The notes beneath the pieces were generated by a model, which saw only the letters and a list, made by a program, of their open reading frames with translations, searched no databases and had not been told where the DNA came from. The translations under genes were made by a program, and so were the position numbers. A stretch of 36,232 bases of DNA from Variovorax sp. KBW07 (GTDB lineage: Bacteria; Pseudomonadota; Gammaproteobacteria; Burkholderiales; Burkholderiaceae_C). Shown here one piece after another: positions 16,477 to 27,141 of the stretch (position 1 is its first letter; every line of letters starts with the position of its first letter). The stretch is from assembly GCF_003852515.1 (NCBI RefSeq), contig NZ_QAJK01000011.1, forward strand, positions 1 through 36,232. The letters are read 5' to 3'.

Positions 16477-17685
16477 ATGTCCTCGCTGAATTCCTCGCTG
16501 CCGCTTGCCGGTGTGCGCGTCCTCGATCTGTCCCGCATCCTCGCGGGCCCCTGGTGCGGCATGGTGCTGGCGGACATGGGCGCCGAAGTGATCAAGGTCG
16601 AGCACCCGGGCCGCGGCGACGACACGCGCGACTGGGGCCTGCGCGTCGGCAAGACCGAGACCGCCTACTTCAACAGCGTGAACCGCAACAAGCGCTCCGT
16701 CACGCTCGACCTGCAGACGCCCGAAGGCCAGCAGATCGCGCGCGATCTTGCGAAGCAGTGCGACGTGGTGATCCAGAACTTCAAGTTCGGCGGCATCGAC
16801 AAGCTGGGCCTGGGCTACGAGCAGTTGAGCAAGGAACAGCCGGGCCTCATCTACTGCTCGATCTCGGGCTACGACCGCACCGGCCCCGAAGCCGCGCGCC
16901 CGGGTTATGACCTCGTGGTGCAGGGCGAAGCGGGCCTGATGGCGCTGAACGGCGAAGCCAACCAGCCACCGCTGAAGTTCGGCGTGGCGGCCGTCGACCT
17001 GTTCACCGGCATGTACTCGGCGCAGGCCATCCTGGCCGCGCTCTACCAGCGTGAGAAGACCGGCAAGGGCCGGCATGTGGAGATGGCGCTGTTCGACTGC
17101 GGCCTGATGATCACCGCCTACTACGGCCTCGAAGCGCTGCTGATGGGCGAAGACCCGCCGCGCTACGGCAACTCGCATCCGTCGATCGTGCCGTACGGCG
17201 TGTTCGATGCGGCCGATGGCCCGCTGGTCATCACCGTGGGCAACAACGCGCAGTTCGCGCGCTTCTGCACCGACGTGATCGAGCGGCCCGACCTCGCGGC
17301 CGACGAGCGCTTCAAGACCAACATCCTGCGCTCGGCCAACCGCGAAGCGCTGCTGCCCGAGCTGCACGCCGAACTGGCCAAGCGCAAGCGCGCCGACCTG
17401 CTCGCCAAGCTCACCGCCTCGGGCATTCCATGCGGCGAAGTGCTCGGCCTGCTGGAAGCGCTGCAATCGAAGCGCGCGACCGATGCCGGCCTCGTGACCA
17501 CGCAGCCGCACCCGGTGGCCGGCACGGTCAACGTGCTCGCACCGCCCTACCGTTTCGATGGCGAGCGCCTGCCCGTGCGCAGCGCGCCGCCCACCCTGGG
17601 CGAAGGCACGCACGACGTGCTGAAGTCCCTGCTCGGCCTGTCGGATGAAAAGCTGGCCGCGCTGAAAACGAGCGGCGTCGTCTGA
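16477..17685 (+). CDS. Class III (CaiB/BaiF-type) CoA-transferase
   Basis: A 402-residue family III CoA-transferase that moves CoA between two carboxylic acids without ATP. The N-terminal motif LAGVRVLDLSRILAGPWCG and GAEVIKVEHPGRGDDTR are typical; the conserved catalytic aspartate that forms the acyl anhydride is Asp145 in RPGYDLVVQGEAGL. A glycine-rich segment and the KTGKGRHVEMALFD motif are also present. Start ATG 16477 follows a GGAG site. It lies between beta-oxidation enzymes and a Bug receptor, a combination often seen in Burkholderiales clusters that take up and activate organic acids. It gives this cluster a second activation route beside the acyl-CoA ligase. Confidence 0.94.
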   Translation: MSSLNSSLPLAGVRVLDLSRILAGPWCGMVLADMGAEVIKVEHPGRGDDTRDWGLRVGKTETAYFNSVNRNKRSVTLDLQTPEGQQIARDLAKQCDVVIQNFKFGGIDKLGLGYEQLSKEQPGLIYCSISGYDRTGPEAARPGYDLVVQGEAGLMALNGEANQPPLKFGVAAVDLFTGMYSAQAILAALYQREKTGKGRHVEMALFDCGLMITAYYGLEALLMGEDPPRYGNSHPSIVPYGVFDAADGPLVITVGNNAQFARFCTDVIERPDLAADERFKTNILRSANREALLPELHAELAKRKRADLLAKLTASGIPCGEVLGLLEALQSKRATDAGLVTTQPHPVAGTVNVLAPPYRFDGERLPVRSAPPTLGEGTHDVLKSLLGLSDEKLAALKTSGVV

Positions 17686-17751
17686 AGCAGACGCTCCGCA
17701 TTTCCGATCCCGAGCTCCCTTGCTCCCCCGCTCCCTGAATTGAAGAAGTCC

Positions 17752-18750
17752 ATGGCCTCCCTCGCTTTCCGTTCCCTCCGCAGTCCCCTTCGCCGTGCAC
17801 TCCTCGCCCTGGCCCTTCCGCTGGTGGCCGGCACCGCTTTCGCTCAAGCCTGGCCCGCCAAGCCGATCACGCTGATCGTGCCCTTTCCGCCCGGCGGCCC
17901 GACCGACGTGGCCTCGCGCATCGTGGCGCAGAAGATGTCGATCGCGCTCAAGCAGAACATCCTGGTCGACAACCGCAGCGGTGCCTCGGGCACCGTGGGC
18001 GCCGCCGCAGCCGCGCGCGCCGCGCCGGACGGCTACACCTTCGTGATGCTGGCCACGCCCACGCTGCTGGCCTCGCACCTGTACGGCCCGACCGGCTACG
18101 ACATCTTCAAGAACTTCACGCCCGTGGGCTCGGTGTACGACCTGCCGATCGTGCTGGTGGTCAACCCGAAATCGCTGCCCGAGGTCAACAACCTGCAGGG
18201 CCTGATCGCCAAGGCCAAGGCCGAGGGCGGCAAGCTCAACTACACGACGGCCGGCGCCGGCAGCTTCGGCCACCTGACGACCGAGCAGCTGAAGACCATC
18301 GGCAAGTTCGACATGCAGCACGTGCCCTACCGCGGCAGCGCGCCGGCCGTGACCGACCTGATCGGCGGCCAGGTGCCCGCCATGTTCTCCGACCTCGTGG
18401 GCGTGCTGCCGCACATCAAGGCCGGCAAGCTGCGCGCCATCGCGGTGGGCTCGGGCCAGCGCGTGAGCCTGCTGCCCGACGTGAAGACGGTGGCCGAGCA
18501 GGGCTTCCCCGGCTTCGACGCGACCTCGTGGGGCGGCCTGCTGGCGCCCGCCGGCACGCCGAAGGAAGTGATCGACCGCATGAGCGCCGAACTGAAGACC
18601 GCGCTGGCCGACAAGCAGGTGCAGGAGAAGCTCGAAAGCGTGGGCTCGTTCGCGGCCTACCGCACGCCCGAGCAGACCGGCGAACGCATGCGCCAGGACT
18701 TCGAACGCTGGGGCAAGGTCATTCGCGACAACCACATCACGAACCAGTAA
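17752..18750 (+). CDS. Bug/TctC-type periplasmic solute-binding protein (first copy)
   Basis: A 332-residue substrate-binding protein of the tripartite tricarboxylate transporter family. A signal peptide (about residues 1-31, ending AFAQA) targets it to the periplasm. The mature protein begins with the family hallmark WPAKPITLIVPFPPGGPTD, which builds the carboxylate-binding loop, and continues with VDNRSGASGTVGA, DGYTF and YRGSAPAVTDLIGGQV. These proteins bind organic acids. No TctA/TctB membrane genes are in the window, which is usual for the many orphan Bug genes of this order. Start ATG 17752 is used; an in-frame TTG at 17740 would add four residues. Confidence 0.93.
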   Translation: MASLAFRSLRSPLRRALLALALPLVAGTAFAQAWPAKPITLIVPFPPGGPTDVASRIVAQKMSIALKQNILVDNRSGASGTVGAAAAARAAPDGYTFVMLATPTLLASHLYGPTGYDIFKNFTPVGSVYDLPIVLVVNPKSLPEVNNLQGLIAKAKAEGGKLNYTTAGAGSFGHLTTEQLKTIGKFDMQHVPYRGSAPAVTDLIGGQVPAMFSDLVGVLPHIKAGKLRAIAVGSGQRVSLLPDVKTVAEQGFPGFDATSWGGLLAPAGTPKEVIDRMSAELKTALADKQVQEKLESVGSFAAYRTPEQTGERMRQDFERWGKVIRDNHITNQ

Positions 18751-18800
18751 AACAACGGGCGGCCCCGGCGGCAAGTGGCGACACCCTCAAGGAGACAGAC

Positions 18801-20768
18801 ATGACAGACACGCACGACAACAACAAGAACAACAACAACTACAAGACGCCGGTCGGCGCGCCCTTCCGCCCCGCCTTTTCCGTGCGCAGCCTGGCGGACA
18901 TCGAGCGGCTCGAACAAACGCCGCTCGAACAGGCGCTGACGGTGCGCAGCACCTACGAAATCTTTCGCAACGCGGGCGCGGCCTTCGGCGACAAGACCGC
19001 GCTGACCTTCCTGCGCACCGGCAACCCGGCGGACGAGCCGATCCGCTGGTCGTACGCCGAGCTGCTGTCGCGCATTCACCAGACCGCCAACCTGCTGCAC
19101 ACGCTGGGCGTGGGGCCGGACGATGCGGTGGCGGTGCTGCTGCCCGGTTGCCTCGAGTACCACCTGGCACTGTGGGGCGGCGAAGCGGCCGGCATCGTGC
19201 AGCCGCTCAACCCGCTGCTGACCGACGAGAAGCTGGTGGCGCTGATGACGGCGGGCCGCGCCAAGGTGCTGATCGCCTACGGCTCCGACAACGAGTCGGG
19301 CATGTGGTCGAAGGCCATGCGCCTGCGCGGGCAGGTGCCCACGCTCACCACCGTGCTGCGCGTGGCGCCGCACGACGAGGCACCGGGCGCAGCCGGTGTG
19401 CTGCCCGAAGGCGTGGCCGAGTTCGATGTGCTGCGCGCCGCGCAACCGAACGACCGGCTCGTGAGCGGCCGCGACATCGCGCCTTCCGACATTGCCGCGT
19501 ACTTTCACACCGGCGGCACCACGGGCGCGCCCAAGCTCGCGCGCCACAGCCACGGCGCGCAGGTGTTCACCGCCTGGGCCAGCGTGCAGGTCGCGGGCAT
19601 GAACGAGCAAGGCATCTCCATCAACGGCTACCCGCTGTTCCATGTGGCGGGTGTGCTGCCGGCTTCGCTGTCGTCGCTGTCGGCGGGCGTGGAGGTGATC
19701 ATTCCCACCACCTCGCTGCTGCGCAACAAGGAAGTGCTGGCCAACTACTGGCAGCTGGTGGCGAAGTACCGGCCGACCTCGCTGTCGGCCGTGCCCACCG
19801 TGCTCGCGGCGCTGGCCAACGTGCCGCTGAACGGCGCGGACATTTCATCGATTACCTACTGCCGCACCGGCGCCGCCGTGCTCGCGCCCGAACTGGCCGC
19901 GCGCTTCGAGCGGCTGTTCGGCCTGCACGTGCACGAGAGCCTGGGCATGACCGAGATGGCCGGCATCTCGACCATCACGCCGCCGGGCGTGAACGGGCCC
20001 GCGGGCTGCGTCGGCTTCCGGCTGCCGTACATGCAGGTGCGCATCGTGGCGCTCGACGAGAACGGCAACGCGAGCGACCGCGAGATGCCAACCGGCGAGC
20101 AGGGCATGGTGCTGTTCAAGTCGCCCAACGTGTTCTCGGGTTTCGTCGACCCTGCGGACAACGCCAAGGCCTTCACGGCCGACGGCTGGCTTGCCACCGG
20201 CGACCTGGGCTGGATCGACAGCGAGCAGCGGCTCAACCTCACGGGCCGCTCCAAGGACCTGATCATTCGCAGCGGCCACAACATCGACCCCAAGACCATC
20301 GAAGACGCGCTGGGCGCGCACCCGGCCGTGCAACTGTGCGCCGCGGTGGGCGCACCCGATGCCTATGCAGGCGAACTGCCGGTGATCTTCGCGACGCTGG
20401 TGCCCGGCGCCTCGGCCACCGAAGAAGAACTGCTGGCCTTCACCGCCGCGCGCGTGGACGAGGCACCGGCCAGGCCCAAGTGGGTGTCGGTGATCGGCGC
20501 CATGCCGATGACCAACGTCGGAAAAATCTACAAGCCCGAACTGCGCGCCATGGCCGCGCGCCAGGTGGTGGCCGCGACGGTCGCCGAGGTGTGCGCCGAA
20601 CTCGGCGCCGGCGATGTGGCGCGGCCTTCGGTGGAGACCGAGGGCGAGAACCTGGTGCGCGTGCGGATCGACGCCGCCGCGGCGGGCACGCTGGCCGCGG
20701 CATTGCAGGAGCGGCTGCAGAAGGCGCTGGCTCCGCTGCCCTTCAAGACGCGCATCGCGCTGAAGTGA
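18801..20768 (+). CDS. Acyl-CoA synthetase (AMP-forming ligase)
   Basis: A 655-residue ANL-superfamily ligase that activates a carboxylic acid with ATP and CoA. The ATP-binding loop HTGGTTGAPK is at 236-245, then HESLGMTEM, ATGDLGWID, GRSKDLIIRSGHNIDPKTIED and the catalytic lysine in NVGKIYK (Lys575). About 60 residues follow the usual end, reaching to VRIDAAAAGTLAAALQERLQ, a C-terminal extension of unknown role. The first 15 residues are asparagine/aspartate-rich and low in complexity, encoded by an AAC-rich run. Start ATG 18801 has an AAGGAG site at good spacing. PimA has the equivalent role in the pim operon; substrate (dicarboxylate, aromatic or fatty acid) cannot be assigned. Confidence 0.92.
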   Translation: MTDTHDNNKNNNNYKTPVGAPFRPAFSVRSLADIERLEQTPLEQALTVRSTYEIFRNAGAAFGDKTALTFLRTGNPADEPIRWSYAELLSRIHQTANLLHTLGVGPDDAVAVLLPGCLEYHLALWGGEAAGIVQPLNPLLTDEKLVALMTAGRAKVLIAYGSDNESGMWSKAMRLRGQVPTLTTVLRVAPHDEAPGAAGVLPEGVAEFDVLRAAQPNDRLVSGRDIAPSDIAAYFHTGGTTGAPKLARHSHGAQVFTAWASVQVAGMNEQGISINGYPLFHVAGVLPASLSSLSAGVEVIIPTTSLLRNKEVLANYWQLVAKYRPTSLSAVPTVLAALANVPLNGADISSITYCRTGAAVLAPELAARFERLFGLHVHESLGMTEMAGISTITPPGVNGPAGCVGFRLPYMQVRIVALDENGNASDREMPTGEQGMVLFKSPNVFSGFVDPADNAKAFTADGWLATGDLGWIDSEQRLNLTGRSKDLIIRSGHNIDPKTIEDALGAHPAVQLCAAVGAPDAYAGELPVIFATLVPGASATEEELLAFTAARVDEAPARPKWVSVIGAMPMTNVGKIYKPELRAMAARQVVAATVAEVCAELGAGDVARPSVETEGENLVRVRIDAAAAGTLAAALQERLQKALAPLPFKTRIALK

Positions 20769-20859
20769 GGCCCGAATCGACGCTGCGGCGACGCCGCGGC
20801 AACGCCCCAGCAGGCGGCTTCCTGCTCAAAGAGTTTCTGAAACCAACGGGAGACAAACC

Positions 20860-21864
20860 ATGACCCATTCATCCTCGAATCGCCGCACCCTGCTGTGCGC
20901 CGCCGCATCGACCGCCGCGCTGTTCGCGCTGGCGCATGCACCGGCCCACGCGCAGGCGACGTACCCGAACAAGCCGATCCGCATGGTCGTGCCCTTCCAG
21001 GCCGGCGGCGCGACCGACGTGCTGGCGCGCGTGCTGGGCCAGAAGATGGCGGCCGGCCTGGGCCAGCCCATCGTCATCGACAACAAGCCCGGCGCGGCCG
21101 GCATCATCGGCACCGACGCGGTCGCCAAGTCCCCGCCCGATGGCTACACCATGGTGCTGTCGCTCAGCAACTCGCTGATGACCAACGAGTTTCTCTACGA
21201 GAAGCTGCCCTACGACACGCAGCGCGACCTGACGCTGGTCTACCAGATCGCGATGGCGCCGCTGGTGCTGGTGGTGCACCCCAGCGTGCCGGCCAAGACC
21301 GGGCCCGAGCTGCTGAAGTACGTCACCGCCCACAAGGGCAAGGTGGCCTACGGTTCGTACGGCGTGGGCGCCTACCCGCACCTGGCCGGCGCGCACATGA
21401 GCCTCACGCAGCAGGCCGACATGAACCACGTCGCCTACAAGGGCGAGGCGCCGATGATGCAGGACCTGATCGGCGGCCAGATCCAGATGGCCTATGCCAG
21501 CGCGCTGGTGGCCAAGCCGCACATCGACGCGGGCAAGGTCAGGGCCATCGGCGTGAGCGGCGAACGCCGCATGAGCACGCTGCCCAATGTGCCCACGCTC
21601 GCCGAGCAGGGCCTGAAGGACGAGGCCTATCGCGTGACCGGCTGGCTGGCCATTGCCGTGCCCGCCAAGACGCCCAAGCCCATCGTGGACCGCATTGCCG
21701 AGGAAGTGCGCAAGGCCACGCAACAGCCCGACGTGCGCGAACGCGTGGCCGCCATGGGCTTCGAGATCAAGGACAGCTCGCCCGAACTCTTTGCCGCTGC
21801 CTGGAAGCAGGAGCGCCCGGTGTGGGAGCGCCTCATCAAGCAATCGGGCGCCAAGCTCGAGTAA
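20860..21864 (+). CDS. Bug/TctC-type periplasmic solute-binding protein (second copy)
   Basis: A 334-residue second Bug receptor, clearly diverged from the copy at 17752. A signal peptide of about 31 residues ends in AHAQA; the mature N-terminus TYPNKPIRMVVPFQAGGATD carries the ligand loop, and DNKPGAAGIIG, DGYTM and YKGEAPMMQDLIGGQ are the family landmarks. The ligand loop differs from the first copy (FQAGGATD against FPPGGPTD), suggesting a different or broader ligand range. The ribosome site GGGAG precedes the ATG. It lies between the ligase and the ETF genes, so both receptors flank the ligase in one transcriptional direction. Confidence 0.93.
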   Translation: MTHSSSNRRTLLCAAASTAALFALAHAPAHAQATYPNKPIRMVVPFQAGGATDVLARVLGQKMAAGLGQPIVIDNKPGAAGIIGTDAVAKSPPDGYTMVLSLSNSLMTNEFLYEKLPYDTQRDLTLVYQIAMAPLVLVVHPSVPAKTGPELLKYVTAHKGKVAYGSYGVGAYPHLAGAHMSLTQQADMNHVAYKGEAPMMQDLIGGQIQMAYASALVAKPHIDAGKVRAIGVSGERRMSTLPNVPTLAEQGLKDEAYRVTGWLAIAVPAKTPKPIVDRIAEEVRKATQQPDVRERVAAMGFEIKDSSPELFAAAWKQERPVWERLIKQSGAKLE

Positions 21865-21894
21865 CTCATTCTTCAGTCATTCAAAGGAACAGCC

Positions 21895-22644
21895 ATGAAG
21901 GTTCTGGTACCTGTCAAACGGGTCGTCGATTACAACGTGAAGGTGCGCGTGAAGAGCGACGGCACCGGGGTGGACATTGCCAACGTCAAGATGAGCATGA
22001 ACCCCTTCGACGAGATTGCCGTTGAAGAAGCGGTTCGCCTGAAGGAAAAGGGCGTGGTCACCGAAGTCATCGCCGTGTCGTGCGGCGATGCCAAGTGCCA
22101 GGAAACCCTGCGCACCGCCATGGCCATCGGCGCCGACCGCGGCATCCTGGTCGAGACCACCGAAGAGCTGCAGCCGCTGGCCGTGGCCAAGCTGCTCAAG
22201 GCGCTGGTCGACAAGGAACAGCCCCAATTGATCATCCTGGGCAAGCAGGCCATCGACGACGACGCCAACCAGACCGGCCAGATGCTGGCTGCGCTGGCCG
22301 ACCTGCCGCAAGCCACCTTCGCCTCGAAGGTCGAAGTGGCCGGCGACAAAGCCACTGTCACGCGCGAAGTCGACGGCGGCCTGGAAACCATTTCTCTCAG
22401 CCTGCCGGCCGTCATCACGACCGACCTGCGCCTGAACGAGCCGCGCTACGTCACCTTGCCCAACATCATGAAGGCCAAGAAGAAGCAGCTGGACACCTTC
22501 AAGCCTGAAGACCTGGGCGTGGACGTCAAGCCGCGCCTGAAGACCCTGAAGGTCAGCGAGCCGCCCAAGCGTGGCGCCGGCATCAAGGTGCCTGACGTTG
22601 CCACCCTGGTGGACAAGCTCAAGAACGAAGCCAAAGTGATCTGA
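21895..22644 (+). CDS. etfB: Electron transfer flavoprotein, beta subunit
   Basis: A 249-residue ETF beta subunit. It starts with the family sequence [19 protein letters not shown], has the [11 protein letters not shown] segment and the nucleotide-contacting region [19 protein letters not shown]-like ([18 protein letters not shown]), and the recognition-loop stretch [14 protein letters not shown] that docks acyl-CoA dehydrogenases. Together with the alpha subunit it takes electrons from the two acyl-CoA dehydrogenases and passes them to ETF-quinone oxidoreductase. A strong AAGGA site precedes the ATG. Codon choice is somewhat less GC-extreme than in the upstream genes, as usual for highly expressed genes. 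Confidence 0.97.
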   Translation: MKVLVPVKRVVDYNVKVRVKSDGTGVDIANVKMSMNPFDEIAVEEAVRLKEKGVVTEVIAVSCGDAKCQETLRTAMAIGADRGILVETTEELQPLAVAKLLKALVDKEQPQLIILGKQAIDDDANQTGQMLAALADLPQATFASKVEVAGDKATVTREVDGGLETISLSLPAVITTDLRLNEPRYVTLPNIMKAKKKQLDTFKPEDLGVDVKPRLKTLKVSEPPKRGAGIKVPDVATLVDKLKNEAKVI

Positions 22645-22657
22645 GGAAGAAACGAAC

Positions 22658-23590
22658 ATGACCGCACTCGTCATTGCCGAACACGACCACGCCAGCATCA
22701 AGCCGGCCACCCTCAACACCGTGACCGCAGCGCTGGCTTGCGGTGGCGACGTCCACGTGCTCGTGGCCGGTGCCAACGCAGCAGAAGCTGCCAAGGCCGC
22801 AGCCCAGATCGTGGGCGTTTCCAAGGTGATCGCTGCAGACAGCGCATCCCTCGCAGAAAACCTCGCCGAGAACGTTGCGGCGCAAGTTCTTGCGATCGCC
22901 GGCAACTACAGCCACATCCTGTTCCCCTCGACCGCCAACGGCAAGAACGTCGCACCGCGCGTGGCCGCCAAGCTGGATGTGGCGCAGATCAGCGACATCA
23001 CCAAGGTGGACAGCCCCGACACCTTCGAGCGCCCGATCTACGCCGGCAACGCGATTGCCACCGTGCAGAGCAGCGACGCCACCAAGGTGATCACGGTTCG
23101 CACGACCGGCTTCGACGCCGCAGCCGCCACCGGTGGCAACGCCACCGTTGAAACCGCCGAAGGCGTGGCAGACAGCGGCAAGAGCACCTTCGTCGGCCGT
23201 GAAGTCACGAAGAGCGAACGCCCCGAACTGACCGCCGCGAAGATCATCGTTTCCGGTGGCCGAGCTCTCGGCAGCGCCGAGAAGTTCACCGAAGTGATGG
23301 CCCCGCTGGCCGACAAGCTGAACGCGGGCCTGGGCGCCAGCCGCGCAGCCGTCGACGCGGGCTACGCGCCGAACGACTGGCAAGTGGGCCAGACCGGCAA
23401 GATCGTTGCGCCGCAGCTGTACATCGCAGCCGGCATCTCGGGCGCGATCCAGCATTTGGCCGGCATGAAGGACTCCAAGGTGATCGTCGCGATCAACAAG
23501 GACGAAGAGGCACCGATCTTCTCGGTGGCCGACTACGGCCTCGTGGTCGACCTGTTCGTGGCCGTGCCCGAACTCGTCAAGGCGTTGTAA
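22658..23590 (+). CDS. etfA: Electron transfer flavoprotein, alpha subunit
   Basis: A 310-residue ETF alpha subunit. The N-terminal domain contains [16 protein letters not shown] and [21 protein letters not shown]. The C-terminal FAD domain shows the diagnostic SGGRALGS, the segment [22 protein letters not shown] and the FAD-contacting [17 protein letters not shown] and [16 protein letters not shown]. It begins 13 bases after etfB, with a GGAAG ribosome site in the gap, and forms the heterodimer with EtfB in the cytosol. Confidence 0.97.
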   Translation: MTALVIAEHDHASIKPATLNTVTAALACGGDVHVLVAGANAAEAAKAAAQIVGVSKVIAADSASLAENLAENVAAQVLAIAGNYSHILFPSTANGKNVAPRVAAKLDVAQISDITKVDSPDTFERPIYAGNAIATVQSSDATKVITVRTTGFDAAAATGGNATVETAEGVADSGKSTFVGREVTKSERPELTAAKIIVSGGRALGSAEKFTEVMAPLADKLNAGLGASRAAVDAGYAPNDWQVGQTGKIVAPQLYIAAGISGAIQHLAGMKDSKVIVAINKDEEAPIFSVADYGLVVDLFVAVPELVKAL

Positions 23591-24577
<987 letters not shown>

Positions 24578-24594
24578 GTCCTTCTGCTCGCATC

Positions 24595-24619
24595 CGGGGA
24601 CGCGCTCACGAGGTCCCCG
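24595..24619 (+). terminator. Possible terminator at end of catabolic cluster
   Basis: CGGGGAC (24595-24601) and GTCCCCG (24613-24619) pair perfectly around an 11-base loop, 17 bases after the last stop. No T-run follows. The rest of 24620-24924 holds no gene I can support. Confidence 0.4.
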
Positions 24620-24924
24620 CGCAGCGCATTGCGGAAGCTGTATTTGTTGGCGGTCGCCGAGACTTCGTGCCGCATGAACCGGCTACTTCGCCGGGTTCTT
24701 CTCTAGAGTGGATGCCCCTGTCACTCGATACCCCAACAAGGGGAAGCGGAAGGCGCGACACACACAAAGCATTGAATGTTTGAAGGCTGCTTGCCTCGCG
24801 GCAGGTTGTCGGTGCGAAAGCAGCGATGCAGATGCGAGGTATCAAAAGGCGACGGCCAGGGTGTTACGAGCACCCCGACCGTCTAACCAAGTTCGTGCAC
24901 ACCCCCGAAAGGAACCGCACAAAA

Positions 24925-25194
24925 ATGGCTACCAAGACTATAGCCCGGCCCCGCACGCCGGTAGCTTTCGAAGAAAACGCCCAAGACCCGGCGGATCTTC
25001 TCGAAAACACCCTCTCTCAACTCGAAGCCCTGCTGTGGGTCTGCCACGGGGAAGACATCGACTGGTGCAGCGGTGAAGGGCCTCGACAACTGGACAACCT
25101 GCTTTGGCTTGCGGCAGAACTGGCGCGCAAGGCGAGGGAGTTGTTTCAGGTGAGCGAGAAGGCGCGACGTGGGGCGCTTGAGACCGGCGGTTAG
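24925..25194 (+). CDS. Small helical protein of unknown function
   Basis: An 89-residue acidic protein with a start supported by AAGGA 12 bases upstream. After a basic N-terminus (MATKTIARPRTPVAFEE) it is predicted to be mostly two helices: DLLENTLSQLEALLWVCHG and GPRQLDNLLWLAAELARKARELFQVSEKARRG, separated by a short loop with two cysteines and acidic residues. No family is assigned; the layout is loosely like the small DUF3077-type proteins of proteobacterial accessory regions. It stands alone between the catabolic cluster and the restriction operon, 390 bases before hsdM, and reads in the same direction. It may belong to the acquired segment. Confidence 0.55.
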   Translation: MATKTIARPRTPVAFEENAQDPADLLENTLSQLEALLWVCHGEDIDWCSGEGPRQLDNLLWLAAELARKARELFQVSEKARRGALETGG

Positions 25195-25584
25195 CGGCTG
25201 GTCTGCGGGCTGCGGGGTTCGCGGCCCGCTCTGGTGAACGGGTTCTTTGGGGTACGACGGCTGAAGCCTTTGTGCTGGAGGGATTCGGTTCGGTTGAGGT
25301 TGCCTGTGGGGTAGGTTTTGAGTGCAACGAGGCGCTCCCTGCTGATCGTCAACAGGCAATGCGTGCATCTGGTTTGCAGCGATTGCAGTCGGTCGCGGGC
25401 GGCGGCCCTACTTCATACTGACCGACACAAAGGAGACAGCCGGGGTATGTGTAAAGCCCGCGTAGACTCGCACGCGGCTCGAAGACCTGTCCACCGTCGA
25501 GACCATTGGCATTGCTCTCGACAATGCTCAAGAAGCTCTCGAATCGGGCCCGCTTGCAAGATCAAATCGAATCCAGAAAATCCC
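25195..25584 (+). other. 390-base gap upstream of hsdM
   Basis: No complete gene is recognised. A good ribosome site (AAAGGAG, 25429-25435) precedes an ATG at 25447, which opens a frame continuous with hsdM but translates to an implausible Arg/Cys/His-rich stretch. In another frame, a protein-like segment (GAA at about 25482 to TGA 25586-25588) reads [20 protein letters not shown] and ends by overlapping the hsdM start. The region may hold a decayed small gene. The hsdM promoter must lie here, but I find no convincing -35/-10 pair. Confidence 0.4.
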
Positions 25585-27141
25585 ATGACCAGCATCCAAC
25601 AACGTGCCGAACTCCAACGCCGCATTTGGCAGATCGCCAACGATGTCCGTGGCGCAGTCGACGGCTGGGACTTCAAGCAATACGTGCTTGGTGCCCTGTT
25701 CTACCGCTTCATCAGTGAAAACTTCGCGGCCTACATCGAAGGCGGTGACGAAAGCGTTCGCTACGCGGGGCTTTCCGATGAGGTCATCACACCGGAAATC
25801 CGGGACGACGCCGTCAAGACCAAGGGCTACTTCATCTACCCCAGCCAGTTGTTTGCCAACGTGGCCGCCAGCGCCAATACCAACGAAAGCCTGAATACCG
25901 GCCTGGCCGTCATCTTCTCTGACATTGAAAACTCTGCCATCGGCTACCCGTCGGAGCGCGACATCCGAGGCCTGTTTGCCGACTTCAACACCACCAGCAA
26001 CCGCCTGGGCAACACGGTCAGAGACAAGAATGCTCGCTTGACTGCCGTGCTCAAAGGCGTTGCCGAGCTGGACTTTGGCCATTTTGACGACAAGCACATC
26101 GACCTGTTTGGCGACGCCTACGAGTACCTCATCTCCAACTACGCCGCCAACGCCGGCAAGTCGGGCGGCGAGTTCTTCACGCCGCAGCAGGTCTCCAAGC
26201 TGATCGCCCAGCTCGCCATGCATAAGCAGATCAGCATCAACAAGATTTACGACCCGGCCTGCGGCTCTGGCTCGCTGCTGCTGCAAGCCAAGAAGCACTT
26301 CGATCAACACATCATTGAAGACGGTTTTTTCGGTCAGGAACTCAACCACACCACATACAACCTGGCGCGGATGAACATGTTCCTGCACAACGTCAACTAC
26401 GACAAGTTCAACATCCAGCTGGGCGACACCCTCATCGACCCTCATTTCGGTGACGAGAAGCCTTTTGACGCCATCGTCTCCAACCCACCGTACTCGGTGA
26501 AGTGGAAAGGTTCGGACGACCCCACTCTGATCAACGACGACCGCTTTGCCCCGGCCGGCGTGCTCGCGCCCAAGTCCAAAGCCGACTTTGCTTTTGTGCT
26601 GCACGCGCTGAGCTACCTCTCCAGCAAAGGCCGCGCTGCCATCGTCTGCTTCCCCGGCATTTTTTACCGGAGCGGTGCCGAGCAGAAGATTCGCCAATAC
26701 CTGGTGGACAACAACTATGTGGAAACGGTGATCTCGCTGGCGCCCAACCTGTTCTACGGCACCACCATCGCAGTGAACATTCTGGTGCTGTCCAAACACA
26801 AGACCGACACCACCACCCAGTTCATCGACGCCAGCGGACTGTTCAAGAAAGAAACCAACAACAACGTGCTGCAGGACAAGCACATCGAACAGATCATGCA
26901 GGTGTTCGACAGCAAGGCGAATGTGGAGCACTTCGCCCAATCCATCTCTTTAGAGAACGTCACGGCCAACGAATACAACCTGTCTGTCAGTAGCTATGTG
27001 GAGGCCAAGGACAACCGCGAAGTAGTGGACATAGCGAAGCTCAATGCTGAGCTGAAAACTACGGTTGCCCGAATTGACCGGCTACGCAAAGACATTGATG
27101 CCATCGTGGCCGAGATCGACAGCGAGGAGTTGGAGGCATGA
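25585..27141 (+). CDS. hsdM: Type IC restriction-modification DNA methyltransferase subunit
   Basis: A 518-residue N6-adenine methyltransferase that protects host DNA in the M2S1 modification complex and is also part of the restriction complex. The SAM-binding motif I is DPACGSG (223-229), and the catalytic motif IV is NPPY (300-303). The N-terminal helical domain [22 protein letters not shown] and the segment [11 protein letters not shown]-like ([16 protein letters not shown]) are nearly the same as I recall for the EcoR124I subunit, as is the length (520 there), which places it in family IC. Start ATG 25585 matches the family N-terminus although the ribosome site is weak. The stop overlaps hsdS by four bases. 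Confidence 0.97.
   Translation: MTSIQQRAELQRRIWQIANDVRGAVDGWDFKQYVLGALFYRFISENFAAYIEGGDESVRYAGLSDEVITPEIRDDAVKTKGYFIYPSQLFANVAASANTNESLNTGLAVIFSDIENSAIGYPSERDIRGLFADFNTTSNRLGNTVRDKNARLTAVLKGVAELDFGHFDDKHIDLFGDAYEYLISNYAANAGKSGGEFFTPQQVSKLIAQLAMHKQISINKIYDPACGSGSLLLQAKKHFDQHIIEDGFFGQELNHTTYNLARMNMFLHNVNYDKFNIQLGDTLIDPHFGDEKPFDAIVSNPPYSVKWKGSDDPTLINDDRFAPAGVLAPKSKADFAFVLHALSYLSSKGRAAIVCFPGIFYRSGAEQKIRQYLVDNNYVETVISLAPNLFYGTTIAVNILVLSKHKTDTTTQFIDASGLFKKETNNNVLQDKHIEQIMQVFDSKANVEHFAQSISLENVTANEYNLSVSSYVEAKDNREVVDIAKLNAELKTTVARIDRLRKDIDAIVAEIDSEELEA

Noticed and set aside
16234-18774. An 846-codon minus-strand open frame opposite the CoA-transferase and first Bug gene
   Set aside because: Same kind of antisense mirror; composition is unlike real proteins of this genome.
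24620-24924. Gene remnant on the minus strand near 24600-24675
   Set aside because: A plausible-looking stretch continues only as the antisense of the flavoprotein gene; no independent support.
25318-25584. Long N-terminal extension of HsdM
   Set aside because: The frame is open, but the translation is Cys/Arg/His-rich and the family N-terminus begins at 25585.
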